Shown: positions 10,852 to 21,405 of the stretch, one piece after another
How the letters are laid out: the number at the start of each line of letters is the position of its first letter
Numbering within the stretch: position 1 is the first letter of the stretch
Source: Kofleriaceae bacterium
GTDB lineage: Bacteria > Myxococcota_A > Polyangia > Haliangiales > Haliangiaceae
Assembly (NCBI GenBank): GCA_020633495.1
Contig: JACKDR010000026.1
Span: 55,209-119,208 of the forward strand
Direction of reading: 5' to 3'
Length of the DNA stretch: 64,000 nucleotides
The notes under the pieces: model-generated
Database searches by the model: none
What the model was told of the DNA's origin: nothing
What the model saw: the letters and a program-made list of their open reading frames with translations, nothing else
Made by a program: the position numbers and the translations under genes

Positions 10852-13743
10852 CTACCGCCGCCGCCGCAGGCCGAGCGCGGTCAGGCCCAGCAGCAGCCAG
10901 GCGCCGCCGCCGGGGGCGCCGCCGCGGCTGCTGCAGGCGCAGCCGCCCTTCTTGGGGCCCAGGGGGAGCTTGGCGCCGGGGCGGCCGGTGTGGGCCTCTT
11001 CGGCGAGGCGGCAGGCGACGGCGACGTTGGCGGCGCAGGCCTTGTCGAGCTGGACGGCGGCGAGCTCGGGGTTGGGCGGCAGGGCGCCGGCGTCGACGTC
11101 GGTGCCCATGTACAGCCGGCCCGCGGCCAGGCACCCCAGCGGGTCGTAGCCGTCGCAGGCGGTGACGAACAGCTCGGCGGCCTTGGCCGCGTCCTTGACG
11201 GTCGCGACGCCGTCGCGGTGGAAGGTCCCCAGCACGTAGGCGTAGTACGGGTTCTTCTCGGCGAGGTCCTTGGCGCCGTCGAAGGCGCGCTGCTTGAGCT
11301 GGGCGATCTTCGAGTGCGCGGTGCGGCCGCCGCCCTCGAGCAGCTCGGCGAGGGCGCGGCACGCCTCGGGCGAGTCGCCCTCGCACGCGGCGGTGTAGCG
11401 GGCCTCGGCGAGCTCGGCGTTCTTCTCGGCGCCACCCTCGCCGCGCTCGAGGTAGTAGGCGCTGCGCCCGCAGCCGCCGGCGAAGCCGAGGTCGCACGCC
11501 TTGGTGTACAGCTCGAACGCCTTCGCCGGATCGGGGTCGTGCGCGATGCCGTACTGGTACATCTCGCCGACGTTGGAGCAGCCGACCGCGTCGCCGAGCT
11601 CGCACGCCCTGGCGTACAGGCGGTCGGCCTCGACGACGTCCCACCGGGCGCCGCGCGCGGTGTAGTACGCGAAGCCCAGCACGTTGCACGCGCTGGCGTG
11701 GCCGCCGTCGCACGCGGTCTGCAACAGCCCCAGCGCCTCCTTGGCCTGGCCGTTCGAGGTCAGCAGGTTGGCCAGCGAGTAGCACGCGTGCTGGTAGCCG
11801 CCGTCGCAGGCGCCGCCGTACAGCGCGCGCGCCTTGTCGGTGTTGGCCACGACGCCGAGCCCGAACTCGTAGGTCTCGCCGGCCAGCACGCACGCGTGCT
11901 GGTAGCCGCGCGCGCACGACTCCTCGAACCGCGCCACCGCGCCGTGGCCGTCCTTGGCGTACGCGTTGGATCCGGCCCGCATCAGCCACGCGATCGCGAC
12001 GCACGCGCCCTCGTTGCGCGAGCCGTCCGCCGCCGGCGCGCACGCCGCCTCGGCGGTGGCGCGCAGCGCCTGCTTCTCGTCGTCGCCGAGCCCCTCCTCG
12101 CCGATCATCGTGTCGGCCGCGACGCACTCCTCGGCGTCGCCGAGCGCGCACAGCTTGGTCTGCGCCCGCACCGCGACCGCGACGTCCTTGGCGACGCCGG
12201 CGCCGGTGCGCCGCAGCTCGACGGTCTTGTGGCAGGCGTAGGTCTGCGGCTCGACGTCGAAGAAGCAGCCGTTCTCGAGGTACTCGATCGCGCCGCCCGG
12301 ATCCGGCGTCCCGGTGGCGCGGCCGTCGAGGTACAGCTCGCCCGCCCACGAGCACGACTGGCCGAGCCCGAGCTGGCAGCCGGCCTGGAAGTACAGGATG
12401 CCCTGCTCGGGCTTCTCGACGCCGGTGCCGTCCTTGCCCAGCGTCAACAGCTCGCCGGCCCACTGGCAGGCGTCGCGATCGTCGCGCAGACACGCCAGGT
12501 GCAGCAGCTCGAACGCGCGCGCCTGGTCGACCTTGAGGCCGCTGGCGTCGTCGCCCCAGTAGTGGTACTGGCCGGCGCGGAAGCAGCCCAGGCCCTCGGA
12601 GAGGTCGCACGCCTGCTCCCAGTACTTCACCGCGGTCTTGACGTTGAGCGCGACGCCGGTGCCGTCGAGGTACTTCTGGCCCATGACCCGGCACGCGACG
12701 CCGTTGCCCTGGCCGCACGCGACGTCGTACCAGCGCGCCGACGCCGCCAGGTCCTGCGTGACGCCGATGCCGTCGCCGAGGATGTAGCCGAGCAGGTCGC
12801 AACGGGCCTGCGACAGCTGGCAGGCGCGCTGCGCCATCGGCTCGAGCACCTTGAGGTCGCGCTGGACCTGGCCGAGCGCCAGCATCGCGCCGGCCTCGAA
12901 GCAGCTGTCCTGGTGGTCGTAGCGCTGGCACGCGCTCTCGTACAGGCCGTAGGCGCGATCGAGATCGAGCGGCACGCCGGTGCCGTTCTGGGCCAGCGCG
13001 CCGAGGTGGTAGCAGGCGTCGCCGGCGCCGCCCTGGCAGCCGCGATCGAACGCCGCGACCGCCTTGGCCAGATCGAAGGTGGCGCCCTCGCCGTCGCGAT
13101 ACATCACGCCCACCAGGTCGCAGCTGGCGCCGACGCCCTTGCCGCACTCGCCCTCGAGCATGCCGAACGCCTGCTTGTACAGCGCCGCCGCCTTGGTCGC
13201 GTCCTCGGCGACCCCGAGCGCGCGCTGGTACTTGCCGGCGAGCTCGTGGCACGCCCGCCCCGAGCCGCCCTTGCACGCGCCATCGAGGAGCTTGGCGGCC
13301 CGGCCGTGATCGATCTTGCCGAGCACGCCGGTGGCGTAGACGTCGGCGGCGCCGATGCAGCCGTCGTTGTCGCCGAGCTTGCAGGCGCGCTCGTAGTGCT
13401 CGACCGCCTTGGCCGGATCGGCGGTGACGCCGCGGCCGCGCAGGTAGACGAAGCCGAGCTGGGTGCAGGCCTCGCCGAGCTTGCGGGTGCACGCGTCCTC
13501 GAGCAGCGCCACCGCCTTGGCGACGCTGGGGTTCTTGGCCCGCCCCTCGAGGTGCTCGAGCGCCTCGTAGTACTTGTCCTCGGGCGACTTGCGCTTGACC
13601 TTCTTCTTCTGGACGCAGGCGCCGCGGTTGGGATCCCAGATCTGGCCGGACGGGCAAGGGCGCTCGACGGCGTGGGCGATGCGCGCGGTCGCGACGACGG
13701 CGAGCGCGACGCCGAGCGCGAGCGCGAGGGCGGTAGGTCTCAT
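10852..13743 (-). CDS. Secreted cysteine-rich Sel1-repeat protein with MYXO-CTERM tail
   Basis: 963 residues. A signal peptide (about 1-25, LALALGVALAVVATARIAHA) is followed by some twenty Sel1-like (TPR-related) repeats. Most carry paired cysteines in the pattern ACxLGxxxGCxxLGxxY, similar to the disulfide-pinned repeats of HcpA-type proteins. The end has a Cys pair (GGCACSSRGG), a hydrophobic helix AWLLLGLTALGL and a terminal RRRR. This tripartite arrangement is the MYXO-CTERM sorting signal, thought to lead to cell-surface anchoring in myxobacteria. Such repeats mediate protein-protein contacts; the partner is unknown. It is transcribed alone. Confidence 0.85.
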   Translation of the reverse strand: MRPTALALALGVALAVVATARIAHAVERPCPSGQIWDPNRGACVQKKKVKRKSPEDKYYEALEHLEGRAKNPSVAKAVALLEDACTRKLGEACTQLGFVYLRGRGVTADPAKAVEHYERACKLGDNDGCIGAADVYATGVLGKIDHGRAAKLLDGACKGGSGRACHELAGKYQRALGVAEDATKAAALYKQAFGMLEGECGKGVGASCDLVGVMYRDGEGATFDLAKAVAAFDRGCQGGAGDACYHLGALAQNGTGVPLDLDRAYGLYESACQRYDHQDSCFEAGAMLALGQVQRDLKVLEPMAQRACQLSQARCDLLGYILGDGIGVTQDLAASARWYDVACGQGNGVACRVMGQKYLDGTGVALNVKTAVKYWEQACDLSEGLGCFRAGQYHYWGDDASGLKVDQARAFELLHLACLRDDRDACQWAGELLTLGKDGTGVEKPEQGILYFQAGCQLGLGQSCSWAGELYLDGRATGTPDPGGAIEYLENGCFFDVEPQTYACHKTVELRRTGAGVAKDVAVAVRAQTKLCALGDAEECVAADTMIGEEGLGDDEKQALRATAEAACAPAADGSRNEGACVAIAWLMRAGSNAYAKDGHGAVARFEESCARGYQHACVLAGETYEFGLGVVANTDKARALYGGACDGGYQHACYSLANLLTSNGQAKEALGLLQTACDGGHASACNVLGFAYYTARGARWDVVEADRLYARACELGDAVGCSNVGEMYQYGIAHDPDPAKAFELYTKACDLGFAGGCGRSAYYLERGEGGAEKNAELAEARYTAACEGDSPEACRALAELLEGGGRTAHSKIAQLKQRAFDGAKDLAEKNPYYAYVLGTFHRDGVATVKDAAKAAELFVTACDGYDPLGCLAAGRLYMGTDVDAGALPPNPELAAVQLDKACAANVAVACRLAEEAHTGRPGAKLPLGPKKGGCACSSRGGAPGGGAWLLLGLTALGLRRRR

Positions 13744-13785
13744 GGGTGCCTCGGTCGGTGATGGGGCGCGCGGATCATCGCGCGA

Positions 13786-15924
13786 TCAGGGCTTGGGCAG
13801 GTCCGCGGCGCAGCGGAAGCCGATCTCCGGATCGGCGGTCGCCGGCGCGACCGGGAGCCGGGCGTGGACGCTGGCGTACCAGCCGGCGTCGGGCGCGACC
13901 CGGTAGCTGGCGCCACGCACGACCTTCTTGCTGTCGTCGTCGGGCCAGGCGTCCGCGGTCCACTCCATGACGTTGCCGAGCAGGTCGCAGACGCCGGCGC
14001 CGGTGCAGTCGCCCGGGTGGGCGCCGACCCTGGCCGGCGCCGGGGTGTGGCGGCCGGCGCGCAGCTGCGCCTTCTCGGGATCGTGCGGATCGGCGACCGC
14101 GGCGCGCTCCCACTCGGTGGCGGTGGGCAGCCGCTTGCCCATCGCGGCGCACGCGTCGCGCGCCTGGTCCCAGGTCAGGTTGCGCGCGGGCAGGTCGTCG
14201 GCGCCGTCGAGCGCCGGGCCGCCGGCGGCGCGCAGCGCGCCCACCGAGACCTCGAGCCGGTCGAGGTAGAAGGGCGCGACCGTGACGTCGTGGCTGGTCT
14301 CGGCGTACTCGAAGCCCTTGGCCTCGCCGACGTCGACGCCCATCGCGAACGTGCCGCCCTCGATCAGGACCATGCCGTCGGGCGGACCGGCCGGGGTGGT
14401 CGCGCCGGCATCGATCGCCGCCATCGCCGTGCCCGTGCCCGCCCCCGTGCCGATGCCCGTGCCTGCCCCCGTGCCCGTGCCCGTGCCCGTGCCCGTGCCC
14501 GTGCCCGATCCGGTCCCGCTTCCCGCCACCGCCGTCCCCGTGCCGCCCGTGCCGCCCGTGCCGCCGCTTCCCCCACCGCCGCCCCCGCCACCCCCGCCGC
14601 CTCGGGTCAGCATCACCGCGGCCGCGGCGCCGCCGATCACCAGCACCGACAGCCCGATCGCCAGCGGCAGCCGCGACTTGCGCGCGCCGCCACCGTCGGT
14701 CGCGCCGTCGACGACGACCGGCCCGGGCGTCACCGACTGCGACGGATCGTAGCCGCTGCCACCGCCGCTGCCGCCGCGGCTCGGCCCCGCGCCGCCGGTC
14801 GGGAACCCCAGCCCCGCCGCGGTCGCGGCCAGCGCCTCCTGGCTGCGATCGTTGCTCGAGCTGCCGCCCAGCCTCGCGCCGCCGCGCGGCGCCCCCGCCG
14901 GCGAGCCGGCGAGGTCGGTCGCGATCCCCACCGCCGGCCCGCTCGGCCGGTCGTCGCCTCCGCGCCCGCCGGCGAACGCGGGCACCGGCTGGGTGCGCAC
15001 CGCCGCCGGCAGCTGCGCCCACGCCGCGCCCCACGCCTCGCGCAGCGCGTCGGCGCTGGCGAACCGGTCGGCCGGATCGTCGGCCAGCGTGCGCTCGACC
15101 AGCTCGCACACCGCCGCCGGCAGATCGGGGCGCACCTGCGCCAGCGGCACGAACGTGCGCGACAGGATCTTGCTGAGCACCTCGCTGAGGGTCTCGGCGT
15201 GGAACGGCGACGCGCCGGTGAACAGCTCGTACAGGATCACGCCCATGGCGTAGACGTCGCTGTGGGCGCCGACCTGGCCGCGGTTGCCGGCGACCTGCTC
15301 CGGCGCCATGTACGCCGGCGTCCCCATGAGCGCGCCCGAGTTGGTCAGGTTGGGGGTGTCGCCGCGCTGGACCCGGGCGATCCCGAAGTCGAGCACCTTC
15401 ACCACCTCGCCGTCGTCGGTGTCGGCGACGAACAGGTTCTCGGGCTTGAGATCGCGGTGGACGATGCCGGCGCGGTGCGCGACGCCGAGGCCGCGCAGCG
15501 CCTGGTCGAAGAGGAAGTTGACCCGCGGCAGCGGCACCGCCGCCGGCGGCGGCGCGATCTCGTCGCGCAGGGTGTGACCCTGGAGGTACTCCATGACCAG
15601 GTACAGCGTGCCGTCGAGCTCGCTGCCGAAGTCGTAGATGCTGACGACGTGGCGCGTGCTCAGCGCCGCCACCGAGGCCGCCTCGCGCTGGAAGCGCTGC
15701 CGCGACGCGTCCGCCGCGGCGGCGCCGCCGTGCATCAGCTTGACCGCGACCGTCGACTGGGTGTCCGGGTTGTAGGCCTTGTAGACCGCGCCCATGCCGC
15801 CGGCGCCCAGGAGCTGATCGATCCGGTACTTGCCGACGAACTGGCTGCGCAGCAGGTACGCCGCGTCCTTGGGGCAGACCTTCCAGTCGTCGGCGTAGTC
15901 CGAGCGGCAGACCGGGCAGAACAC
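13786..15924 (-). CDS. Ser/Thr protein kinase fused to a formylglycine-generating-enzyme-like domain
   Basis: 712 residues. The N-terminus FCPVCRSDYADDWKVCPKD is a small zinc-ribbon-like knuckle. The kinase domain (about 25-290) has all key motifs: LLGAGGMGAVYKA, the AVKLM lysine, IVHRDLKPENL, VLDFGIARV and GTPAYMAPEQVAG. A Pro/Gly-rich linker leads to one membrane helix (LPLAIGLSVLVIGGAAAAVM, about 455-475), a Gly-Thr low-complexity stretch, and a C-terminal SUMF1/FGE-like domain (about 545-710) with GGTFAMG, FYLDRLEVSV, LPTATEWERAA, DLLGNVMEWTAD and GFRC. FGE enzymes oxidise a sulfatase cysteine; in kinases the domain is probably a periplasmic sensor or binding module. The GTG at 15924 is chosen over the in-frame ATG at 16155 because the TACAAT -10 box at 15937-15932 lies just before it and the longer start would overlap the divergent gene. 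Confidence 0.9.
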   Translation of the reverse strand: MFCPVCRSDYADDWKVCPKDAAYLLRSQFVGKYRIDQLLGAGGMGAVYKAYNPDTQSTVAVKLMHGGAAAADASRQRFQREAASVAALSTRHVVSIYDFGSELDGTLYLVMEYLQGHTLRDEIAPPPAAVPLPRVNFLFDQALRGLGVAHRAGIVHRDLKPENLFVADTDDGEVVKVLDFGIARVQRGDTPNLTNSGALMGTPAYMAPEQVAGNRGQVGAHSDVYAMGVILYELFTGASPFHAETLSEVLSKILSRTFVPLAQVRPDLPAAVCELVERTLADDPADRFASADALREAWGAAWAQLPAAVRTQPVPAFAGGRGGDDRPSGPAVGIATDLAGSPAGAPRGGARLGGSSSNDRSQEALAATAAGLGFPTGGAGPSRGGSGGGSGYDPSQSVTPGPVVVDGATDGGGARKSRLPLAIGLSVLVIGGAAAAVMLTRGGGGGGGGGGGSGGTGGTGGTGTAVAGSGTGSGTGTGTGTGTGTGAGTGIGTGAGTGTAMAAIDAGATTPAGPPDGMVLIEGGTFAMGVDVGEAKGFEYAETSHDVTVAPFYLDRLEVSVGALRAAGGPALDGADDLPARNLTWDQARDACAAMGKRLPTATEWERAAVADPHDPEKAQLRAGRHTPAPARVGAHPGDCTGAGVCDLLGNVMEWTADAWPDDDSKKVVRGASYRVAPDAGWYASVHARLPVAPATADPEIGFRCAADLPKP
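14428..14518. repeat. 6-bp simple repeat encoding a Gly-Thr linker
   Basis: Irregular CCCGTG hexamer repeats inside the kinase gene; on the coding strand they give alternating Gly-Thr (and Gly-Ser/Ala). They lie just outside the membrane helix, probably forming a flexible periplasmic spacer. Such tracts often vary in length between strains. Confidence 0.8.
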
Positions 15925-15931
15925 GGCCTCG

Positions 15932-15937
15932 ATTGTA
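15932..15937 (-). promoter_or_regulatory. -10 element of the kinase gene
   Basis: Minus-strand TACAAT ends 7 bases before the GTG start at 15924, so transcription should begin at or within a few bases of the start codon. No clear -35 sequence is visible. Confidence 0.5.
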
Positions 15938-16007
15938 CGATCCACCGCGGGGTGGGTGCACGCGCAGGCGGCCCGATCCACCCCTGGCCGCGGCGCCGAG
16001 CGCGACG

Positions 16008-16013
16008 TACGAT
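16008..16013 (+). promoter_or_regulatory. -10 element of the redoxin gene
   Basis: TACGAT ends 5 bases before the ATG at 16019; TGGCCG (15985-15990) lies 17 bases upstream but is a poor -35. It is divergent from, and 70 bases away from, the kinase -10 box. Confidence 0.4.
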
Positions 16014-16018
16014 GCGGC

Positions 16019-16594
16019 ATGCCCGCCGCGTCACCTCCCTTGCCGCTCGGCACGGTCGCGCCGGACTTCGCGCTGCCCGACGTCCGCACCGGCGCGTCGC
16101 GCCGCCTCGATGACCTCGTCGGCGAGCGCGGCACGATCGTCTTCTTCACGTGCAACCACTGCCCCTACGTCAAGCACGTCCGGGCCGGGGTCGCCGCGTT
16201 CGCCGCCGACTACGTGCCCCGCGGCGTCGCGCTGGTCGGCATCGCCGCCAACGATCCGGACCGCTACCCCGACGACGCGCCCGAGGCGCTGGCCCGCGAG
16301 GCCGACGCCGCCGGCTGGCGCTTCCCGATCCTCTTCGACGCCAGCCAGGCGGTCGCGCGCGCCTACCACGCCGCGTGCACGCCCGAGTTCTACGTCTTCG
16401 ACGCCGGCCGCCGGCTCGTCTACCACGGTCGCATCGACGCGTCGCGGCCGGGCGGCGCGGTGCCGGTCACCGGCGACGAGCTGCGCGCCGCGGCCGACGC
16501 CGTCGTCGCCGGGCGCGCGCCGGCCCACCCCGGCCACGCCGCGATCGGCTGCGGCATCAAGTGGCGCCCCGGCAACGAGCCCGACTACCGGTGA
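16019..16594 (+). CDS. Thioredoxin-like redoxin (AhpC/TSA family) protein
   Basis: 191 residues with a thioredoxin fold of the redoxin type. The active-site-like motif FFTCNHCPYVKH (about residues 42-53) contains a CxxC pair (Cys-Asn-His-Cys). The N-terminal PLGTVAPDFALPDV is the classic start of this family. A GIAANDPDRYPDDAPE stretch and the cis-Pro region CTPEFYVFD (about 120-128) complete the fold. No signal peptide, so probably cytoplasmic. Relatives are annotated as thioredoxin-family proteins of unknown substrate. The stop overlaps the GTG of the next gene (GTGA at 16591-16594). The start at 16019 sits immediately after a TACGAT box. Confidence 0.85.
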   Translation: MPAASPPLPLGTVAPDFALPDVRTGASRRLDDLVGERGTIVFFTCNHCPYVKHVRAGVAAFAADYVPRGVALVGIAANDPDRYPDDAPEALAREADAAGWRFPILFDASQAVARAYHAACTPEFYVFDAGRRLVYHGRIDASRPGGAVPVTGDELRAAADAVVAGRAPAHPGHAAIGCGIKWRPGNEPDYR

Positions 16595-18473
16595 GCCCGC
16601 GCCGGATCGCGACCGCGACGATCGTGATCCTGGCGGCGGTCGCGCGCGCCGGGCCGGCGCGCGACGCGCCGCCGCCGCCCCCGCGCCCCCTGACGTCGGC
16701 CGCGTCGGCCGCGAGGCCGCGCCGCGCGCGCCGCCGCCGCCGCCGGCCGCCACCGTCGATCGCGAGGCCCTCGCCGCGATCCGCGAGGCCTGCGAGCGCG
16801 GCGAGCCCCGCTGCGACCGCGTCGCGCTCCTGTCCCGGCTCGAGCGCCGCGCCGTCGAGCGCGTCGTCGCCGACCGCGGCCTCGAGCTCGAGCCGTCGCC
16901 GCAGGGTCGGCGCATCCGCCGCGTCGTCATCGTCAACCAGGACGTCTTCGGCCCCGCCGACGGCTTCCTGCGCTGGTTCAACCTCTTCCACGTCACCAGC
17001 CGCGAGGAGGTCGTCGCGCGCGAGCTCGTGATCGGCGCCGGCGAGCCCTGGGACGACCGCAAGGCCGACGAGTCGCTGCGCCGCCTGCGCGACGCGCTGT
17101 TCACGTCGCTGGCCGCGATCGTCGCGGTCCGCACCGACGATCCCGATCAGGTCGACCTGCTGTGCGTCACCCGCGACGTGTGGAGCCTGCGGCTCAACTC
17201 CAACTACGAGCTGCAGCAGAGCCAGCTCACCTACCTCAGCTTCGCGCTGTCCGAGAACAACCTGTTCGGCGCCCGCAAGCTGCTGGCGGCGTCGTTCAAG
17301 ATGGACCAGGGCGCCTACACGATGGGCCCGCTGTACATCGACAAGAACCTGCTCGGGCGCCACCTCGATCTGCGCGGCACCGGCGGCCCGATCTTCAACC
17401 GCCAGAGCGGCCACCTCGAGGGCTCGCAGAGCACGTTGCAGCTGTCGTACCCGCTGTGGACCCTGACCCAGGACTGGGGCGCCGGCCTCGAGGTCAGCCA
17501 CCGCTTCGCCGTCGAGCGCTCGTTCCGCGGCACCGGGCTGCGCACCTACGACGCGCCCGAGACCCCGGTCGACGACCTGCTGCCGTACCAGTACCAGCAG
17601 CGCCGCATCGACGTCGCGGCCTCGGTGGTGCGCGCGTTCGGCAGCGCCGTCGAGCAGCGGGTCCGCGGCGGCTACGAGCTGGCGGTGCGGCGGCCGAGCC
17701 TGGTCGACGGCTTCCCCGCCGACCCGGTGCTGATCGAGGCGTTCACGCGCGACGTCTTGCCGCGCTCGGAGCGGACCTCGTCGCTGTTCGTCGGCTACCA
17801 GCTGTTCGAGCCCCGCTACCGCAACTTCCAGGACGTCGACACCTTCGAGCTCGCCGAGGACACCCAGATGGGCGTCGCCGCCGACGTCAAGCTGTCGGCG
17901 GCGCTGGGCCTCCTGGGCTCCGAGCACGACTTCCTGCGGGTCGCGGCGTCGGCCAGCTACACCGGGCAGCTCGGCGCCGACGGCCTGTGGAAGGTCAAGG
18001 TCGCCGGCTCGACCCGGCTCGAGGGCGGCGAGGCGGTCGACGACGTCGCCGAGGTCAACCTCCGGCTGGTCGCGCCCACCTTCGAGGTCGGCCGCGTCGT
18101 CAGCCAGCTCCGGGTCGCCGGGCTGTTCCGCGACCGCCAGAACCAGTTCTACACCCTCGGCGGCGACAACGGCCTGCGCGGCTACCCGGTCGGCGAGCTC
18201 AGCGGCGACCGCGTCGCGGTGTGGAACACCGAGCTGCGCACCCACGCGGTGCCGGTGTGGTTCATGCGCTGGGGCCTGCTCGCGTTCTACGACGTCGGCG
18301 GCGCCGACGCGTCGCTGCGCACGATGCAGCTGCACCACGACGCCGGCCTGGGCCTGCGGATCCTCACGCCTCAGTTCAACCCCGAGGTCTACCGCTTCGA
18401 CTTCGCGTTCGGCCTCGACGGCGATCGCCGCGGCGAGTTCCGCTTCATCGGCGGCTACACCCAGGCGTTCTGA
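16591..18473 (+). CDS. Omp85/BamA-like outer-membrane barrel protein, apparent frameshift after the signal peptide
   Basis: The frame opened by GTG 16591 gives a signal peptide (RRIATATIVILAAVARA) and then APPPPPRP. The rest of the protein is in another frame, entered within the C-rich run at about 16670-16710, and continues to the stop at 18473 (about 590 residues). That body has one POTRA-like domain (RRIRRVVIVNQDVFG onwards, about 70 residues) followed by many amphipathic strands and a C-terminal aromatic Phe (TQAF), as in outer-membrane barrels. The Omp85 L6-loop motif is visible as NGLRGYPVGE. There is no alternative start with a signal peptide in the body frame, so an indel (real or sequencing) is likely. 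Omp85 proteins insert or export proteins at the outer membrane; this short version's substrate is unknown. Confidence 0.75.
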
Positions 18474-18544
18474 GCGGCGCCGGGATCTTCCGGCGCGATC
18501 GCCCGGCCCCGGGGCCGCCGCGGTCGGGCCGCGGCGCCGCGTGG

Positions 18545-18550
18545 TACGGT
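18545..18550 (+). promoter_or_regulatory. -10 element of the Ppx/GppA gene
   Basis: TACGGT ends 8 bases before the ATG at 18559. GAGGGA between them could also act as a Shine-Dalgarno if transcription starts further upstream. Confidence 0.35.
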
Positions 18551-18558
18551 GAGGGACG

Positions 18559-20208
<1,650 letters not shown>

Positions 20209-20253
20209 CGGCGCGGCCGGCGGGTCGCCGGCACGCGGCTCGCCGTCGACCCG

Positions 20254-21384
20254 CTAGTGCCGGAACCGGCGGCCGCCCGGGCCGCCCATGCCGGGCGGGC
20301 CGGCGTTGGCCGGCACCTTGATCTTGTCGCCGGCCGCGACCCCGCTCTTGACCTCGACGTTGATGCCGTCGGACAGGCCGAGCTCGACGTCGCGCCGCTC
20401 GAAGGTCTGCTTGCCGACCTCGACCTCGACGTACGGCTTGCCGTCGGCGAACTGCAAGAGGCCCTCGCGCATCGCCAGCACCTGCCTGGCCTCGTCGAGG
20501 ACGATGTCGGCGTTGGCCGAGTAGTTGGCGCGGATGAAGACCTCGGGCTTGCGGACGATCGCGGCCTTGATCTCGAACTGGATCGCGCCGTCGACCTCGT
20601 TGCCCTTGGGCGAGATGTACTCGAGGGTGCCCTCGAACTGCTCCTTGTCGAGGGCGCCGATCTTGATCTGGAGCTTCATGCCCTCCTTGATCTTGCCGAC
20701 CTCGGACTCGTCGACCTGACCCTGGAAGATCATGTCGTTCATGTCGGCGACGACGGCGATCGTCGTGCCGGCGTTGAAGTTGTTGGACTCGATCACCGAG
20801 AAGCCGACCTTGACCGGGACGTCGATGACCATGCCGTCGACCGTCGAGGTCACGACGATGTTGGAGCCCTTGGCCGAGCGGGTGGCGCCGTCCTTGACCA
20901 GCTGCAGGTTCGACACCGCGGCGTCGAGCTCGGCGCGCTTGAGGTCGTAGTCGGTCTGGAACTTGGCGACCTCGGCCTCGGAGACCACGCCCTGGGCGAA
21001 CAGCTTCTGGTTGCGGTCGAGCTCGCGCTTGGCGTTGGTGAACGCGATCCGCTTGGCCTGGACGTCGCTCTCGGCGCGGTTGAGGTTGACCGCGTCGGGG
21101 ACGATCTGGATCTTGCCGATCTCGTCACCGGCGTGGACGTACTGGCCGGGCTCGACCGCCAGGGTCTCGAGCACGCCCGAGACCCGCGGCTTGATCTCGA
21201 CCTCCTGGCGCGGGACGATCGCGCCGGTGGCCACCGTCTTCTTGACGATGTCCATGACCTCGGGGGTCTCGGTCTTCCACACCGTCGGCTTCTTCTGCGA
21301 CTTGGTGTAGAGGAACCACAGGGTCCCGCCGACCAGGGCGACCAGCACGGTGACGATGATGAGGGGCAGCAGGACGCGTTTCAT
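20254..21384 (-). CDS. MacA/HlyD-type periplasmic adaptor of an ABC exporter
   Basis: 376 residues. One N-terminal membrane helix (about 3-26, LLPLIIVTVLVALVGGTLWF) anchors a periplasmic body. There are two half-lipoyl segments (VEIKPRVSGVLETLAVEPGQ, about 62-81, and a VVTSTVDGMVIDVPVKVG region), a coiled-coil hairpin between them (about 100-170) and a beta-barrel/membrane-proximal domain. The tail is Gly/Pro/Met-rich. Adaptors of this type bridge a MacB-like transporter to an outer-membrane channel; none is encoded in this window. It is the last gene of the four-gene operon 24578-20254, 21 bases after the second permease. Confidence 0.88.
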   Translation of the reverse strand: MKRVLLPLIIVTVLVALVGGTLWFLYTKSQKKPTVWKTETPEVMDIVKKTVATGAIVPRQEVEIKPRVSGVLETLAVEPGQYVHAGDEIGKIQIVPDAVNLNRAESDVQAKRIAFTNAKRELDRNQKLFAQGVVSEAEVAKFQTDYDLKRAELDAAVSNLQLVKDGATRSAKGSNIVVTSTVDGMVIDVPVKVGFSVIESNNFNAGTTIAVVADMNDMIFQGQVDESEVGKIKEGMKLQIKIGALDKEQFEGTLEYISPKGNEVDGAIQFEIKAAIVRKPEVFIRANYSANADIVLDEARQVLAMREGLLQFADGKPYVEVEVGKQTFERRDVELGLSDGINVEVKSGVAAGDKIKVPANAGPPGMGGPGGRRFRH

Positions 21385-21405
21385 GTGGTCATTCCGGGGC
21401 GGGGG

